DNA of 64,000 nucleotides from Burkholderia sp. WSM2232 (GTDB lineage: Bacteria; Pseudomonadota; Gammaproteobacteria; Burkholderiales; Burkholderiaceae), in contig NZ_AWZV01000010.1 of the NCBI RefSeq assembly GCF_000472545.1, forward strand, positions 181,544 to 245,543, read 5' to 3'. Shown here piece by piece: positions 24,658-34,769 of this stretch. A model generated the notes under the pieces. It did no database searches. It was given only the letters and a program-made list of their open reading frames with translations, and had not been told where the DNA came from. How positions within the stretch are numbered: the first letter of the stretch is position 1; every line of letters begins with the position of its first letter. The position numbers were made by a program, and so were the translations under genes.

Positions 24658-27069
24658 TCAGCCTCGCCTCGACGTCTCGTCGGAGCCCCCGGTCGTGTAC
24701 GTGTACGCATAGGCGTAGTCGTAAGTACCGTTTTTATTGTGGCTTTTCACCGGCACCGCGTTCATGACGCCGCCCACCACGCGCGCGCGGGCGCGGCGCA
24801 ACTTCTTCAGCGCTTCCGCGAGATGGCCTTCGGTGTGCGCCCCCGCACGCATCACCAGCACGGTCGAGCCAGCGAGATTCGCCACCACCGCCGCGTCCGC
24901 GACCGCGAGCAGCGGCGGGGTATCGACAATGATCAGATCGAATTGCTGTTCGAAGCGCGCGAGGATTTCGCTGAAGCGCGACGACGTGAGAATCTCCGAC
25001 GGATTCGGCGGATACGTGCCCGCCGCGATGAAGTGCAGGCCCGCTACGCCCGTCGCGCGAGCCGCCGTTTGCAGATCGACCTGACCGGTTAGCAGCTCAG
25101 TCAGGCCGCCTTCAGGCGAACGGCCCAGATATTGCGCAAGCCGCCCGCGCCGCAAATCCGCGTCGATCAGCAGCACGCGCTTGCCAGATTCCGCGATCAA
25201 CGCCGCGAGGTTCGCGCTCAGAAAGCTCTTGCCGTCCGACGGTGCGGGGCTCGTTATCGCAACAATGCGGTTCGGCGCATCGATCAGGCCGAATTGCAAC
25301 GTGGCGCGCAAACCGCGCAAACCTTCGACGGTCCTATCGTACGGATGGGTTTTCACGAGCAGCGGACGCACAGGTGCCTTGTCCGATGCAATCACGGTCT
25401 GCGTGCCGACGGGCTCGCTGTCGGCATGATCCGCGCTTGCGCCGCCACGTTCCCGAAAAGGCAGTAGCCGCGCAAGGTGACCCGGCGAGGCCGCCGTGTC
25501 ATGAATCTCGCTCGGCCGTGAGCGGGGCGCGCGCAATGCGGCGCTACGCGTGGCGCTCAATTGCCGGTCGTTGCGCGCCTGTTCCGCACTGAACGTGATC
25601 GCGCCGAAAATCGGCAACTGAAAGCGTCGTTCGACGAATTCCGGATCGGCCACGCCGGTAAAGAACCTGCGTCTGCAAAACGCGAACAGAATGCCGGCAA
25701 TCACGCCGAGCAGCGTGCCTGCCGAAATGATCAGCGCGGATTTCGGCCGCACCGGTCGCGAGGGCAGCAGCGCTTCGTCGATGATGTGCACGTTGCCGAT
25801 CGTGCCCGCCCGCGAAATAGACAGCTCCTGAATCTTATTGAGCAACGCAACGTAAATTTCCTCGGCGACTTTCGCATCGCGTTGCAATGCCAGTGCGTTG
25901 CGCTCCGAACTCGGCAACGTCGTGAAGTGATCTTCGAAACGGGCCTTTTCGCGCGCCATGGCGGCCAGTTGCGAATCGACCTGCTGTACTTCAGGGCTTT
26001 CCTCGGTGAAGCGGCGCAGCAGTTGCGCGCGCTGAATGCGCAGCGCCGCAATCTGCTTTTCGTAATCGAGGCCGCCCGCGAGGTACACGCCTGCCTCCTG
26101 AGTCGGCTGGAACGAGCCGACTTTCGATTGATACTCGGAGAGCGCGGTCTCCGTCTTCTTTACTTCTGCGCGCAAGCGGGGCACTTCGCTATTGAGGAAG
26201 TCGAGCATGTGGCTCGCTTCTTCCTGTGCGCGTTCCGTGCGCTGCTTCAGGTACGACGCGGCCACCGCATTGGTGATGGCGGTGATTGCGTGGGCGTCCG
26301 TACCCGAATACGACAATTGCACGACACCGGTATCGCGGCCCTTTTCGCTGACCTGCAACGAAGTGGAGAGGGCCGACACGGCATCCAGCTGATTGAAACG
26401 CGTGACATGGAATTCGGTGCCGGGGCGGGCCACCAGTTTTTTCACCAGTAGCGTGATGTCATGGCCTTTCGCTTCTTGCCCAGCCACGCCGTCAAGCAGC
26501 GGGGCGCCGAGTGCATCCGTCAGTACGTAATGTCCGTTATCCAGCGCGCGCAGCGTCAGTTGTGCGCCTTCCAGCGCCTTAGGCACGCTGATCGATCCCA
26601 CTTCGAACTGCTCGCCGCCCCAAGCGTATTCGTTCAGACCGAACGGTGCGCCAAACGGGTGGCCGGGGCGCGCGAACAATGCGGAAATCTTGCCGAGCAC
26701 CGGCACCGTGTTCGCCGACGCGCTGAAATTCAGCTTGAATTGCTCGACAACCGGCTCCACCACGGCGCGGCTCTTGATGATTTCGATCTCGGCTTCGGTG
26801 CGCATGGGGCCTACGCTTGGCATCAACGACAGCAGTTTCTGGCCTTGCGCGCTGTTGCCGTTGCTCTGCGCGTCGACTTGCAACAGCGCGTCGGCGGAAT
26901 AGACCGGCGTGGCGATTTTCGTGTAGATCACGGCGGTGAGAATCACACTGCCGGCAATGCCGATCACCCACCAGATCTGCTCCGTCACCATGCGCAGAAG
27001 GTCGCGCATGACCGCATCCTCGTCGCCGTCCGGCGCCGGACCATGGTCCAGCATGTCATACGTACTCAT
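24658..27069 (-). CDS. wzc: Wzc-type polysaccharide co-polymerase / tyrosine autokinase
   Basis: This 803-aa inner-membrane protein controls chain length and export in Wzx/Wzy pathways. There is an N-terminal Wzz domain with a membrane segment at residues 33-52 (WWVIGIAGSVILTAVIY), a periplasmic coiled coil (residues 280-400) and a second membrane segment near 440. The cytoplasmic BY-kinase domain has Walker A SPAPSDGKSFLSANLA, Walker A' VLLIDADLRRG and Walker B LIIVDTPP. The C-terminus ends in a tyrosine cluster (YDYAYAYTYTT), the autophosphorylation site. It follows wza by 23 bp as the last gene of the operon. No low-molecular-weight tyrosine phosphatase gene (Wzb-like) is nearby, unlike many such operons. 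Confidence 0.95.
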   Translation of the reverse strand: MSTYDMLDHGPAPDGDEDAVMRDLLRMVTEQIWWVIGIAGSVILTAVIYTKIATPVYSADALLQVDAQSNGNSAQGQKLLSLMPSVGPMRTEAEIEIIKSRAVVEPVVEQFKLNFSASANTVPVLGKISALFARPGHPFGAPFGLNEYAWGGEQFEVGSISVPKALEGAQLTLRALDNGHYVLTDALGAPLLDGVAGQEAKGHDITLLVKKLVARPGTEFHVTRFNQLDAVSALSTSLQVSEKGRDTGVVQLSYSGTDAHAITAITNAVAASYLKQRTERAQEEASHMLDFLNSEVPRLRAEVKKTETALSEYQSKVGSFQPTQEAGVYLAGGLDYEKQIAALRIQRAQLLRRFTEESPEVQQVDSQLAAMAREKARFEDHFTTLPSSERNALALQRDAKVAEEIYVALLNKIQELSISRAGTIGNVHIIDEALLPSRPVRPKSALIISAGTLLGVIAGILFAFCRRRFFTGVADPEFVERRFQLPIFGAITFSAEQARNDRQLSATRSAALRAPRSRPSEIHDTAASPGHLARLLPFRERGGASADHADSEPVGTQTVIASDKAPVRPLLVKTHPYDRTVEGLRGLRATLQFGLIDAPNRIVAITSPAPSDGKSFLSANLAALIAESGKRVLLIDADLRRGRLAQYLGRSPEGGLTELLTGQVDLQTAARATGVAGLHFIAAGTYPPNPSEILTSSRFSEILARFEQQFDLIIVDTPPLLAVADAAVVANLAGSTVLVMRAGAHTEGHLAEALKKLRRARARVVGGVMNAVPVKSHNKNGTYDYAYAYTYTTGGSDETSRRG

Positions 27070-27092
27070 GTCGATACTCCGTGGCGGGCGAT

Positions 27093-28298
27093 TTATCTGG
27101 ACAACTGGACGGTGTAAAAGAGCGACTGCAGAGTCGGCGTGATCTGTTCGAGTGCGCGATTAAAGCGTGCCGCATTCGACACCTGCACGTACACCACGTC
27201 CTTCGGTTGCAGATCGAACTTGGTCATCAGCATCAACGCGTCCACCTGGGTCATGTCGAGTTGATACACGTCGGGGGTGAGCGTCTTGTCGGCGCCGCGC
27301 ACCACATACACGTAGCGCGGATCGCCGGTTTTGACGTCGAGGCTGCCCGCGCCGGTGAGCGCGTCGGCGAGCGTGAGACGGCCGCGGTTCATCGGCAGCG
27401 AGGTCGGCTTGTTCACTTCGCCCAGCACGAAGACGCGGCTGTTCGACCGGTCCGGCACGTCGATAATGTCGCCGTCCTTCAGCAACACGTTCTGTTGCGG
27501 GTCGCCGGTTTCGAGGAGCGCGGCCACGTCCACGGTGTAGCGTTTGCCGTCGCGCGTCACCCCCACGTTCTGCAGGTCCGCATCGGGCAATGCGCCGCCC
27601 GCGCGATTGATCGCATCCAGCACGGTCAGCGGCGCATCGGTGATCGCCTCGGAAGCGGGCGTGCGCAGATTGCCCGTGACCTGCACGGACTGACTATTGA
27701 AGCCCGACACCCGCACGTCGAGCTGCGGGTCGCGAATCGTGCGGGAAAGGCCCTTAGTCAATGCGGCCTGCACTTCCTGCGCGGTCATGCCTTGCACCTT
27801 GATGCGGCCCACGCGCGGAAAGAAGATCGTGCCGTTGTTCGCAACGCGCACCGTCAGGCCGCCTTCGCCGCTACCCATCGCGGTTGGTCCAATCGGCGTT
27901 GCGCCCTGGGTCTGCGTGGGGCCGGGCGAGGGTGTCACCCCGCTCGCACCGGCCGTGGCAGGCAGCGGCGGCGTGCTGCCGGCCATGCCCATGCCGCCCG
28001 TCAGTTCCGGATGGTCCCAGACGATGATGCTCAACTGATCGCCGATGCCGAGCCGGTATTCATAGAGGCCGCGGGTTTGCGGCGTGAGGCAAGTGAGCGG
28101 ACAGACGGCGGGCACGGCGGCCGCGCGTTGCTGGCGGAAATAACCCACGTCGATCGCGTGCACCGGAAACTTTTCGGCGGTCTGCTCGGGCGGCGCAGCC
28201 GGCTCGAGCCGTTTTGTGTCAAGGTAAGGTCCGGGCGCGAGCGTGCACGCGCATAGCGATGCAGCCGCGAACCCCGCAGCGATTGTTCTGATAGTCAT
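27093..28298 (-). CDS. wza: outer-membrane polysaccharide export lipoprotein (Wza family)
   Basis: This 401-aa lipoprotein is predicted to form the outer-membrane export channel. The start at 28298, with AGGGACC before it, gives a signal peptide (MTIRTIAAGFAAASLCAC) with the lipobox cysteine at about residue 18. The poly_export domain follows (YEYRLGIGDQLSIIVWDHPE), then an unusual Pro/Gly/Thr insert at about residues 105-150, then SLBB domains (VQVTGNLRTPASEAITDAPL, FVLGEVNKPTSLPMNRGRLT). The longer frame to 28403 would bury the signal peptide and is rejected. It sits between the GT2 gene and wzc. Confidence 0.95.
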   Translation of the reverse strand: MTIRTIAAGFAAASLCACTLAPGPYLDTKRLEPAAPPEQTAEKFPVHAIDVGYFRQQRAAAVPAVCPLTCLTPQTRGLYEYRLGIGDQLSIIVWDHPELTGGMGMAGSTPPLPATAGASGVTPSPGPTQTQGATPIGPTAMGSGEGGLTVRVANNGTIFFPRVGRIKVQGMTAQEVQAALTKGLSRTIRDPQLDVRVSGFNSQSVQVTGNLRTPASEAITDAPLTVLDAINRAGGALPDADLQNVGVTRDGKRYTVDVAALLETGDPQQNVLLKDGDIIDVPDRSNSRVFVLGEVNKPTSLPMNRGRLTLADALTGAGSLDVKTGDPRYVYVVRGADKTLTPDVYQLDMTQVDALMLMTKFDLQPKDVVYVQVSNAARFNRALEQITPTLQSLFYTVQLSR

Positions 28299-28335
28299 TT
28301 TGTGGTCCCTTCGCGTGTAGCCGGTGCGTCGTTGG

Positions 28336-29289
28336 TCAGCGCGCCGCTTCCTGCCATGCCCCGCGCATTGCGCGTAAACCCACTCGCCATTTGCGAAGCG
28401 CAAGCGCCAGTCCGCCGCGCTCGAATGCCAGCGACAATGCGCGCAGAAACCCCGGGTCCGCGCGATCGCCGATCAGCGTCGAGTAAGCGACGAACGCCCA
28501 TCGGCCCGGTGGGCTCAGGTGTTCGCACATGATGAGTCGGAGATTGAACGACGCGTTGTAAAACGCCGTGTCGTTGAATGTAAAGCGCTGATCTTCGTCG
28601 CCCCGCTGCGAGGGAAAGTGCTCGACGAGCAGGGCCGGATCGTAGATCAGCGTCCAGCCGCGTCGGTGCACGTCGAGACTGAAGCCCATTTCGCAGTGAA
28701 CCTGCGCGCCGCTGCCACGCAGGCGCGCGTCGAAACGCAGCGGGCCGATTGCTTCGCGACGGAACGCCATGTTCACACCCTTGAGCACGTGGACCTCGCG
28801 TGCCTGCCCATGGCCGATATGATGATTGCCGATCGTGCGGCCATACCACCGCACGATGCCGACGCACGGCTTCTGTCCTTGCAGAATGCCGTTGCGTTCA
28901 TGCACGATGTCGCGCCCGCCGAGACCGCCGAGGCACGCATCGCTCTGGAATGCGCGTGCGATGCGCGCGACCCAGTCCGGATGCGGCGCGGCGTCGTCGT
29001 CGGTGAAGCAGAGCACGTCGCCGCATGCGCTTTCTATGCCGAGGTTGTACGCGGCCACGACGCCTGGCTTATGCACCAGCACGACGGCACGCCGCGGATC
29101 GGGGCGCGTGGCCTCGCGCGTGCGCAGCCAGTCGAGCGTCGCGTAATCGTCGTGACGCGCGACCACGATCACCTCGTCGGGCCGGCGCTCCTGCGCGTCG
29201 AGCGCCGCCAGACAACGCGCGAGATCGGCGGTCCGGCGGTACGTCGGCACGATCACGGAGACTTTCACGAGCGGTGTCCGTAGCGGCAT
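28336..29289 (-). CDS. GT2-family glycosyltransferase
   Basis: This 317-aa GT-A enzyme begins VKVSVIVPTYRRTADLARCL, the nucleotide-binding start of GT2 proteins. It carries the metal-binding FTDDDAAPHPDW (DxD) near residue 95 and an acceptor-side RREAIG segment. The C-terminal region is helical with a hydrophobic patch (GRWAFVAYSTLIG), suggesting membrane association. Its ATG follows the stop of the WcaJ-like gene by two bases, so translation is coupled. It probably adds the second or a branch sugar. Confidence 0.9.
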   Translation of the reverse strand: MPLRTPLVKVSVIVPTYRRTADLARCLAALDAQERRPDEVIVVARHDDYATLDWLRTREATRPDPRRAVVLVHKPGVVAAYNLGIESACGDVLCFTDDDAAPHPDWVARIARAFQSDACLGGLGGRDIVHERNGILQGQKPCVGIVRWYGRTIGNHHIGHGQAREVHVLKGVNMAFRREAIGPLRFDARLRGSGAQVHCEMGFSLDVHRRGWTLIYDPALLVEHFPSQRGDEDQRFTFNDTAFYNASFNLRLIMCEHLSPPGRWAFVAYSTLIGDRADPGFLRALSLAFERGGLALALRKWRVGLRAMRGAWQEAAR

Positions 29290-29291
29290 GA

Positions 29292-30689
29292 TCAGAATGC
29301 GTTGCGGCCGACAAAGCCCTTGAAGATCGTGACGAACACGATCTTCATGTCGAACCAGAACGACCAGTTGTGAATGTAGAAGAGATCGAACTTCACGCGC
29401 GTTTCCATTTTTTCGACCTTGGCGGTCGCGCCACGATAGCCGTTCACCTGGGCCCAGCCGGTAATGCCGGGCTTGATGCGGTAGCGGTGCATGTAGCCGT
29501 ACACCTGATCCTTGTACAGGTCGTCATGCTCGAGCGCATGCGGACGCGGACCCACCACCGACATCTGCCCGAGCAGCACGTTCAGAAACTGCGGCAGTTC
29601 GTCGAGACTCGTGCGGCGCATGAAGGCGCCGAGCTTCGTCACGCGCGCGTCGTTTCGCGAGGCCTGCGTGAGTTGGCCGTGCGCTTCGTGATGCACGGTC
29701 ATCGAGCGGAACTTGTAGATGGAAAAGGGGGCACCGTCTACACCCTTGCGGATCTGGCGAAAGAACACCGGACCCGGCGAGGTGAGCTTGATGCCCGCCG
29801 CGAGCGCGACGAACACCGGCGCGAGCGCAATCAACGCAGCCGCAGCGAAGAGCCGGTCGAACATCAGCTTTGGCCACATCTGCGGCGGCGATAGCGACGG
29901 CGTGCTCAGGTTCAGCGTGGGCAAACCGACCACGTCGACGAGCGAATGGTCAAACAGCGAAAGGCTGCGTACGTCGGGAATAAAACGCAGATTCACGAAG
30001 TCATGCCGGAACATGCGCTGGAAGCGATAGATCGTACGTTCTTCGGAAAGCGGCAGCGCGAGCCAGACCTCGTTCACACGCTCGTCGCGCACCTTCGCGG
30101 CGAAGGCATCCGGATCGGTCAGCACAGGCAGGCGGTTAAGCCGCGCGCCGTATCCGGCAACCCGCTCGCCACTGCTGTCCACGCTCGTATCCAGTACGCA
30201 CACCGGCTTGAAACCGGCCTGCGGCGCATGCTGGAGATGCGCGAGCAGCGTGCGTGCAAAACCGGGTGCGCCGACAATCGCGACGGTGCGCAAATTCAGG
30301 CCGCGCCGACGCACGCTGCGCAATGCGACGTGCACCGCGCACTTGGTTGCCACGATGAGTGTTCCCGAAATCAGCGTCGAGTAGGCGAACCACAGGCGTG
30401 ACACCGCGTCCATGCGATGCAGCGTGAACGCGAGCAGCAAGGCGGCCGCAGCCACCGCGAGCCACGCCGCGCCGACTCGCGCAAGCATTGCGCTCAGGGC
30501 CTTGCCGCGCCAGGTTTCGTATACGCCGAAGCCGGGAAACATCAGCAGCACCAGCACGCAGTTAAACGCGATCAGCAGGCGTTCCGTGTCCGGCAACGCC
30601 GCGAGCGTCGAAAAGCGCATCCAGTGGGCGAGCAGGCCTCCCGCAATCACGAAGAGTGCGTCGAGGCATCGCGCAGTATTCCTGAACAT
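29292..30689 (-). CDS. undecaprenyl-phosphate hexose-1-phosphate transferase (WcaJ/GumD type)
   Basis: This 465-aa polyprenyl glycosyl-1-phosphate transferase starts repeat-unit synthesis by moving a sugar-1-phosphate onto undecaprenyl phosphate. Four N-terminal membrane segments (residues 8-120) precede a Rossmann-like CoA-binding domain ([18 protein letters not shown]). A further membrane helix leads into the catalytic C-terminus, with [38 protein letters not shown] and [20 protein letters not shown] use the ATG at 30689; an upstream TTG at 30713 is in frame. It lies 36 bp after the Crp/Fnr gene and is the first enzyme of the operon. The sugar is likely glucose by family. Confidence 0.94.
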   Translation of the reverse strand: MFRNTARCLDALFVIAGGLLAHWMRFSTLAALPDTERLLIAFNCVLVLLMFPGFGVYETWRGKALSAMLARVGAAWLAVAAAALLLAFTLHRMDAVSRLWFAYSTLISGTLIVATKCAVHVALRSVRRRGLNLRTVAIVGAPGFARTLLAHLQHAPQAGFKPVCVLDTSVDSSGERVAGYGARLNRLPVLTDPDAFAAKVRDERVNEVWLALPLSEERTIYRFQRMFRHDFVNLRFIPDVRSLSLFDHSLVDVVGLPTLNLSTPSLSPPQMWPKLMFDRLFAAAALIALAPVFVALAAGIKLTSPGPVFFRQIRKGVDGAPFSIYKFRSMTVHHEAHGQLTQASRNDARVTKLGAFMRRTSLDELPQFLNVLLGQMSVVGPRPHALEHDDLYKDQVYGYMHRYRIKPGITGWAQVNGYRGATAKVEKMETRVKFDLFYIHNWSFWFDMKIVFVTIFKGFVGRNAF

Positions 30690-30725
30690 TTTTGACTCTG
30701 CGAGGTGGTCCAATCGTGCCGTGTT

Positions 30726-31460
30726 TTATTCGACGGTCTCGGCCTGGCGCAGACGTGGCAGAAGGCGGTCGAATTCGCGCTTCACGAGGCCGTAGCATTC
30801 GCATGCGCGCGCTTCGAGCCCCTTGCGGTCGAGCACCTTGATGTGTCCGCGGCTATGGTGAATCAGGCCTTCGTCGTGCAGCTTGCCGGCTGCCTCGGTA
30901 ATACCCTCGCGGCGCACGCCGAGCATGTCGGCGATCAGTTGTTGCGTCACGGTCAGGTCGTTGGACGCGACGCGGTCCACCTCGATCAGAAGCCACCGGC
31001 ACAGTTGCTTGTTCAGTGCGTGATGGCGGTTGCATGCAGCCGTTTGCGCGACTTGTGTGAGAAGGGCGTGCATGTAGAGCAGCATCAGACGGCGCAGAAA
31101 ATCGGAGCGGGCGAATTGCTGCTTCAGCGCCTGCGCGCTCATCCGGTAGGCGAACCCGGCGCATTGCACCTGTACGCGATTCGGCATGGTCTCGCCGCCC
31201 GTGAGAACGGGCACGCCGGTCATGCCTTCGCGGCCAACGGCGGCGATTTCGACGGAGCTGCCGTCTTCCATTGTCGACAGCATCGAGATGATCGCGGTGG
31301 TCGGGAAGTACACATGATGGATGCGTTGGCCTGAGTCGCAGAGCAACTGCTCCGTGCGCAGATGAACCAGTTCCAGGTGGGGAGCCAGCGCCTGCCATTC
31401 GTGAGACGGCAATGCACCGAGCAAATGGTTACCGTGCAGGTCTGATTGAAGTGTCAACAT
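30726..31460 (-). CDS. Crp/Fnr-family transcriptional regulator
   Basis: This 244-aa protein has an N-terminal cyclic-nucleotide-binding-like beta barrel (HVYFPTTAIISMLSTMEDGS) and a C-terminal winged helix (LTVTQQLIADMLGVRREGIT, then EAAGKLHDEGLIHHSRGHIK). It starts at 31460 behind GAGGACC. It has no Fnr-type N-terminal cysteine cluster. It heads the operon with the WcaJ-like gene 36 bp downstream, so it probably controls the exopolysaccharide genes. By analogy, B. cenocepacia BerA is a Crp/Fnr protein that binds c-di-GMP and activates a biofilm polysaccharide cluster; whether this one binds a nucleotide cannot be seen from the sequence. Confidence 0.92.
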   Translation of the reverse strand: MLTLQSDLHGNHLLGALPSHEWQALAPHLELVHLRTEQLLCDSGQRIHHVYFPTTAIISMLSTMEDGSSVEIAAVGREGMTGVPVLTGGETMPNRVQVQCAGFAYRMSAQALKQQFARSDFLRRLMLLYMHALLTQVAQTAACNRHHALNKQLCRWLLIEVDRVASNDLTVTQQLIADMLGVRREGITEAAGKLHDEGLIHHSRGHIKVLDRKGLEARACECYGLVKREFDRLLPRLRQAETVE

Positions 31461-32087
31461 GATCGGTCCTCGCGTGAAGCCGCGCGGCGCGCGTCTTCCT
31501 GTTTTTGATCCGATCCGCACACCCTTCGATTGACGCGTGCGCTGCGTGGCACACAGCAGAGGGTGAACAGAATCGGCCCCGTATTGGCCTGATGCGTCGC
31601 CGCCGTTCTGGTTGCTCCTCACGGCGCCGCGATGTTGCCTTCTCCTATTAGCGAGGACTATGCCAACCCGGGGCAAACGCCTGACTGGTGCGACGCAGCG
31701 ACGACGCCAGAGTCGATTCACCGGTCCGTAGAGGCCTTTTTGTTTCAATTCTGTACATCGGCCATTCGCTGGGGTGAGGCCGGTAGAGATGTTTTTGTTC
31801 GAGCCAAGTGCTTGATGCTATTGACTTCGCAACGACTGGCAACCGTTTTGCGAAGTCGCCGCCAGGGTTGTCCCGCTCTTCAAAGGCACGTTGACACGTG
31901 GTGTCCGGGATGTGCCGGAATTGATTCAGATGTGTTCACCTCGCTGCGTGGGTTGCCGTACGTTGGGCCATTGACGGGTTTTGGGAGTCGCAAAAGAAAC
32001 GACAGTGGTGGAGCTTTCCCGACAGATCCGTTCGCGCAGCGCGAGGTTTCACGCGGGTTGCGAAGGCGCGGCTCGCCGAACCGAGGT
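31461..32087. other. upstream region of the Crp/Fnr-headed operon
   Basis: About 630 bp lie between the start of the regulator gene and the end of the GH2 gene. The minus-strand operon's promoter must be here, but I see no clear sigma70 boxes. A plus-strand frame at 31632-32240 overlaps the end of the GH2 gene and has no protein-like features. Confidence 0.4.
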
Positions 32088-34769
32088 TTATCCGTAGAAC
32101 GTGGGGGCCGCCGCATTGAGCGCGCGGATTTCGCCGGCGGGCGCGCCATATGTTGCATCAGCTTTAAATGCCGCTTTGGATGCATGCGCAACGTTCACGC
32201 TTTGGGATGCCAGGGGCGCGCGCGGAACGAGCGGCACTAGCGGCACGATGCAGGGACGGTTGGGCGCGAGGTGGAACCAGTCGTGCGCCGCGCGATAGTG
32301 CCGGTCAATGATATGAACGAAGCGCGCAAAGCGTTTCGCCTCGACGACCAGTTGCCAGCCGTCGCCGGCGCGTTGCACGGCGACCGTCAGGCCGGGATCG
32401 CCGGGCGCGCTGATGCGCCTGTCCGGCAGATGAAACGTTTCGGAAACGATCCGCCCGCTCGCCGCGTCGCGCAGCGTCGCGATCGACACGTCGTGCGCGC
32501 GCGGGCCGAAACGGTAGGCGTAGGTGAAATCGAAGAACTGGTCGAGGCACGCGGCGGCAGCAATGCGCTGGGCCGAACGCGGTGCGAGCTGCACTGCACG
32601 GGTAGCCGACGCAACCTTCACGCAGCCCTCGCGCAGGCACACGAGTTCCAGTTGCGCATGCACGGTGTCGGCACGCTCATTGATCAGGTGGATATCGAGC
32701 CCGTTGAGGCCTTCGTCGGTGAAGAGCACCTGAATGGGTTGCAGTGTGCGTGCGAGGCCGTGCAGGGCGCTTTTAGGCCTTCCTGTGGCGTCTATCAGCC
32801 CCCAGCCTGCTCCGGGCCGCAAATCCTGCAACTGCCAGATGAGTCCGCCGCCGCAACCCGATCCGGCGCTGCGCCATTCGGCGAACACTTCGGCCATCAC
32901 TTCCGCGACGAGCGCACGGGACAAGGTCAGGTAGCGCTCGGGATCTTCGTATCGCAGGCGTGCCGGGTCGACATCATAGAGCGTCCGAAGATAGTGGTCG
33001 CGCACGTCGTCGAAATCCCAGCCGGCGCCGGGATCGCGCGGCACGGCGGCTTTCCAGCGCGGATCGTGCGGATGGATCGTACCCAACGCCTCGTGCAACG
33101 TTGCGTCGTCAGGCACGTTCGCAAAGGCGAGGCACTCGGCGGCAAAGCGCACCTGCGAGCGGCGCGCGTCGTCGAGCGGACGCTGGTAGGCGCCTACGCC
33201 ATAGTAGTGAGTGATGCCCTCATTAGTGGAAAACGGCCACGCGCCGACAGACGGCGAGTTGCCGACATACGGCACGTCCGGTCGTTCGCGCGCGACGAGG
33301 GCGGGCAATTGTTCGTCGAATACTGGTTGCGCGCGCATCGAGGGCGGCAGACCGTACATCGCGGCTTGCTGCGTGGCCTCGCTGCCACCGCACAGCACGG
33401 CAAGCGAAACGTGCCGGCGCGTGCGGCGAAGGAACTGCGTGGCTTCGGCCTCTATCGACGCACGGAAGGCCGCGTCGTCCGGATAGTCGAAATTCGCCAG
33501 TGCGAAGTCCTGCCAGATGAGCAGTCCATATTCGTCGGCTAACTCGTAGAACGTCTGCGACTCGTACACCATGGTGCCGCCCACCCGCAGCATGTTCATG
33601 CCTGCATCGCGGGCGAGTTCGAACGTGTGCCGCAGTTGCGCTTCGCTGCCGGCGAGCGTGACGAGATCGGCACTAGTCCAGCATGCGCCGCGGCAGAACA
33701 CCGGCACGCCGTTGACACGCAGCACGAAGTCCGTGCCTTGCGCGCCGCGTTCCACTTCGATCTGACGAAAGCCGATCGAGCCGAGCGGCCATGCGTTTGC
33801 GCCGCTGTCATCGAGGTGCAACGTGAGCGGGTATAGAGTCGGTGTTCCATGCGTATGAGGCCACCAGCGCTGCACCTGCGGTACGCGGACGGTGCCGGTC
33901 AGTGTGTATGCATCGATCCATTGCAGAGCTGAAACATGGCTGCCGCAGCCAAGCGAGGCGTCAACTGTGGCGACATCCTGTGGATGAACGAAATGTAGCG
34001 TGAGCGAAACAATGCCGTCGTCGCGCTCCAAGGTGCTCGTGAGGTCCACGCTGTCGATAGCGCAACGCGCGTCGCTCAGCAGCTCCACGGGCCGCCACGG
34101 TCCGACGGCGTGCACTGCGGGACACCAGCCCGGCATGTGCCCGAGCAGGGTGGTGCGCACATTGCGCAGTGTCGGCGGCGTAACCAGGCGTGGCCGCCAG
34201 CGTGCGCGTGAGCGTTTTGCCGCCAATGCCGGCGCGAGAGAGCGAAAACAGATGACGAGCGACGCACTGCCGTTCAACTCGATATCGAGGCTGTGCGCGA
34301 CGAACATCGAGTCGGAGTTCAGCCGCTGGATGCCGTCCACCCACACCTCGGCTAGGGTTGCCAGCCCATGCATGCGCAAGCGGCGCCTGCCAGTGCCGTG
34401 CAACGTCAGACGATACCAGTGATCGTCGAAGGCGAGCGGCGTAGGATGCGTGACGTCGAAGAGACCCGCCGCGCGGCGCGCGCTTGCGACAGTACCGGGC
34501 ACCTGCGCGGCGAGCCAGCCGTCCGCCGGCAAGTCATCCGGCGACGCGCATGCGCCGCCCGGTGTGCTCACGCATTCCCAGCCGGTGTCGAGGCGTTGCG
34601 GCCAGATGTTTTCGAACGCGAGTGCGTGCGCCTCGTCATTTGCTGACGGGGCGTCGGCCGCGGCGACGAGCGCGGCTCCCTGCTCATCGGGGGCAGGCGC
34701 CGGTGCTCTGGTCAGTGCATCCACGGCGAGTTCCTGAAGAGCCCCCGCAACTCGGGGTGCCTGCGTCAT
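32088..34769 (-). CDS. GH2-family glycosidase, beta-mannosidase-like
   Basis: This 893-aa protein has the GH2 layout: sugar-binding jelly roll (residues 60-200), immunoglobulin-like domain, then a TIM barrel with NGVPVFCRGACWTSADL, MNMLRVGGTMVYES and DEYGLLIWQDF. The acid/base glutamate lies in VLCGGSEATQQAAMYGLP, in place of the NGNNE of classical beta-mannosidases, and the nucleophile is probably the Glu of RFAAECLAF. There is no signal peptide, so it seems cytoplasmic. Its ATG at 34769 overlaps the stop of the DUF1839 gene (ATGA), making it the last gene of a five-gene coupled operon. Why a glycosidase should follow carrier-protein genes is unexplained. Confidence 0.87.
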   Translation of the reverse strand: MTQAPRVAGALQELAVDALTRAPAPAPDEQGAALVAAADAPSANDEAHALAFENIWPQRLDTGWECVSTPGGACASPDDLPADGWLAAQVPGTVASARRAAGLFDVTHPTPLAFDDHWYRLTLHGTGRRRLRMHGLATLAEVWVDGIQRLNSDSMFVAHSLDIELNGSASLVICFRSLAPALAAKRSRARWRPRLVTPPTLRNVRTTLLGHMPGWCPAVHAVGPWRPVELLSDARCAIDSVDLTSTLERDDGIVSLTLHFVHPQDVATVDASLGCGSHVSALQWIDAYTLTGTVRVPQVQRWWPHTHGTPTLYPLTLHLDDSGANAWPLGSIGFRQIEVERGAQGTDFVLRVNGVPVFCRGACWTSADLVTLAGSEAQLRHTFELARDAGMNMLRVGGTMVYESQTFYELADEYGLLIWQDFALANFDYPDDAAFRASIEAEATQFLRRTRRHVSLAVLCGGSEATQQAAMYGLPPSMRAQPVFDEQLPALVARERPDVPYVGNSPSVGAWPFSTNEGITHYYGVGAYQRPLDDARRSQVRFAAECLAFANVPDDATLHEALGTIHPHDPRWKAAVPRDPGAGWDFDDVRDHYLRTLYDVDPARLRYEDPERYLTLSRALVAEVMAEVFAEWRSAGSGCGGGLIWQLQDLRPGAGWGLIDATGRPKSALHGLARTLQPIQVLFTDEGLNGLDIHLINERADTVHAQLELVCLREGCVKVASATRAVQLAPRSAQRIAAAACLDQFFDFTYAYRFGPRAHDVSIATLRDAASGRIVSETFHLPDRRISAPGDPGLTVAVQRAGDGWQLVVEAKRFARFVHIIDRHYRAAHDWFHLAPNRPCIVPLVPLVPRAPLASQSVNVAHASKAAFKADATYGAPAGEIRALNAAAPTFYG

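Noticed and set aside
31632..32240. 202-codon plus-strand frame upstream of the crp/fnr gene
   Set aside because: It overlaps the 3' end of the GH2 gene on the other strand and has random-like composition.
32271..33542. 423-codon plus-strand frame
   Set aside because: It is antisense to the GH2 gene, whose domain order and catalytic region are clear on the minus strand.
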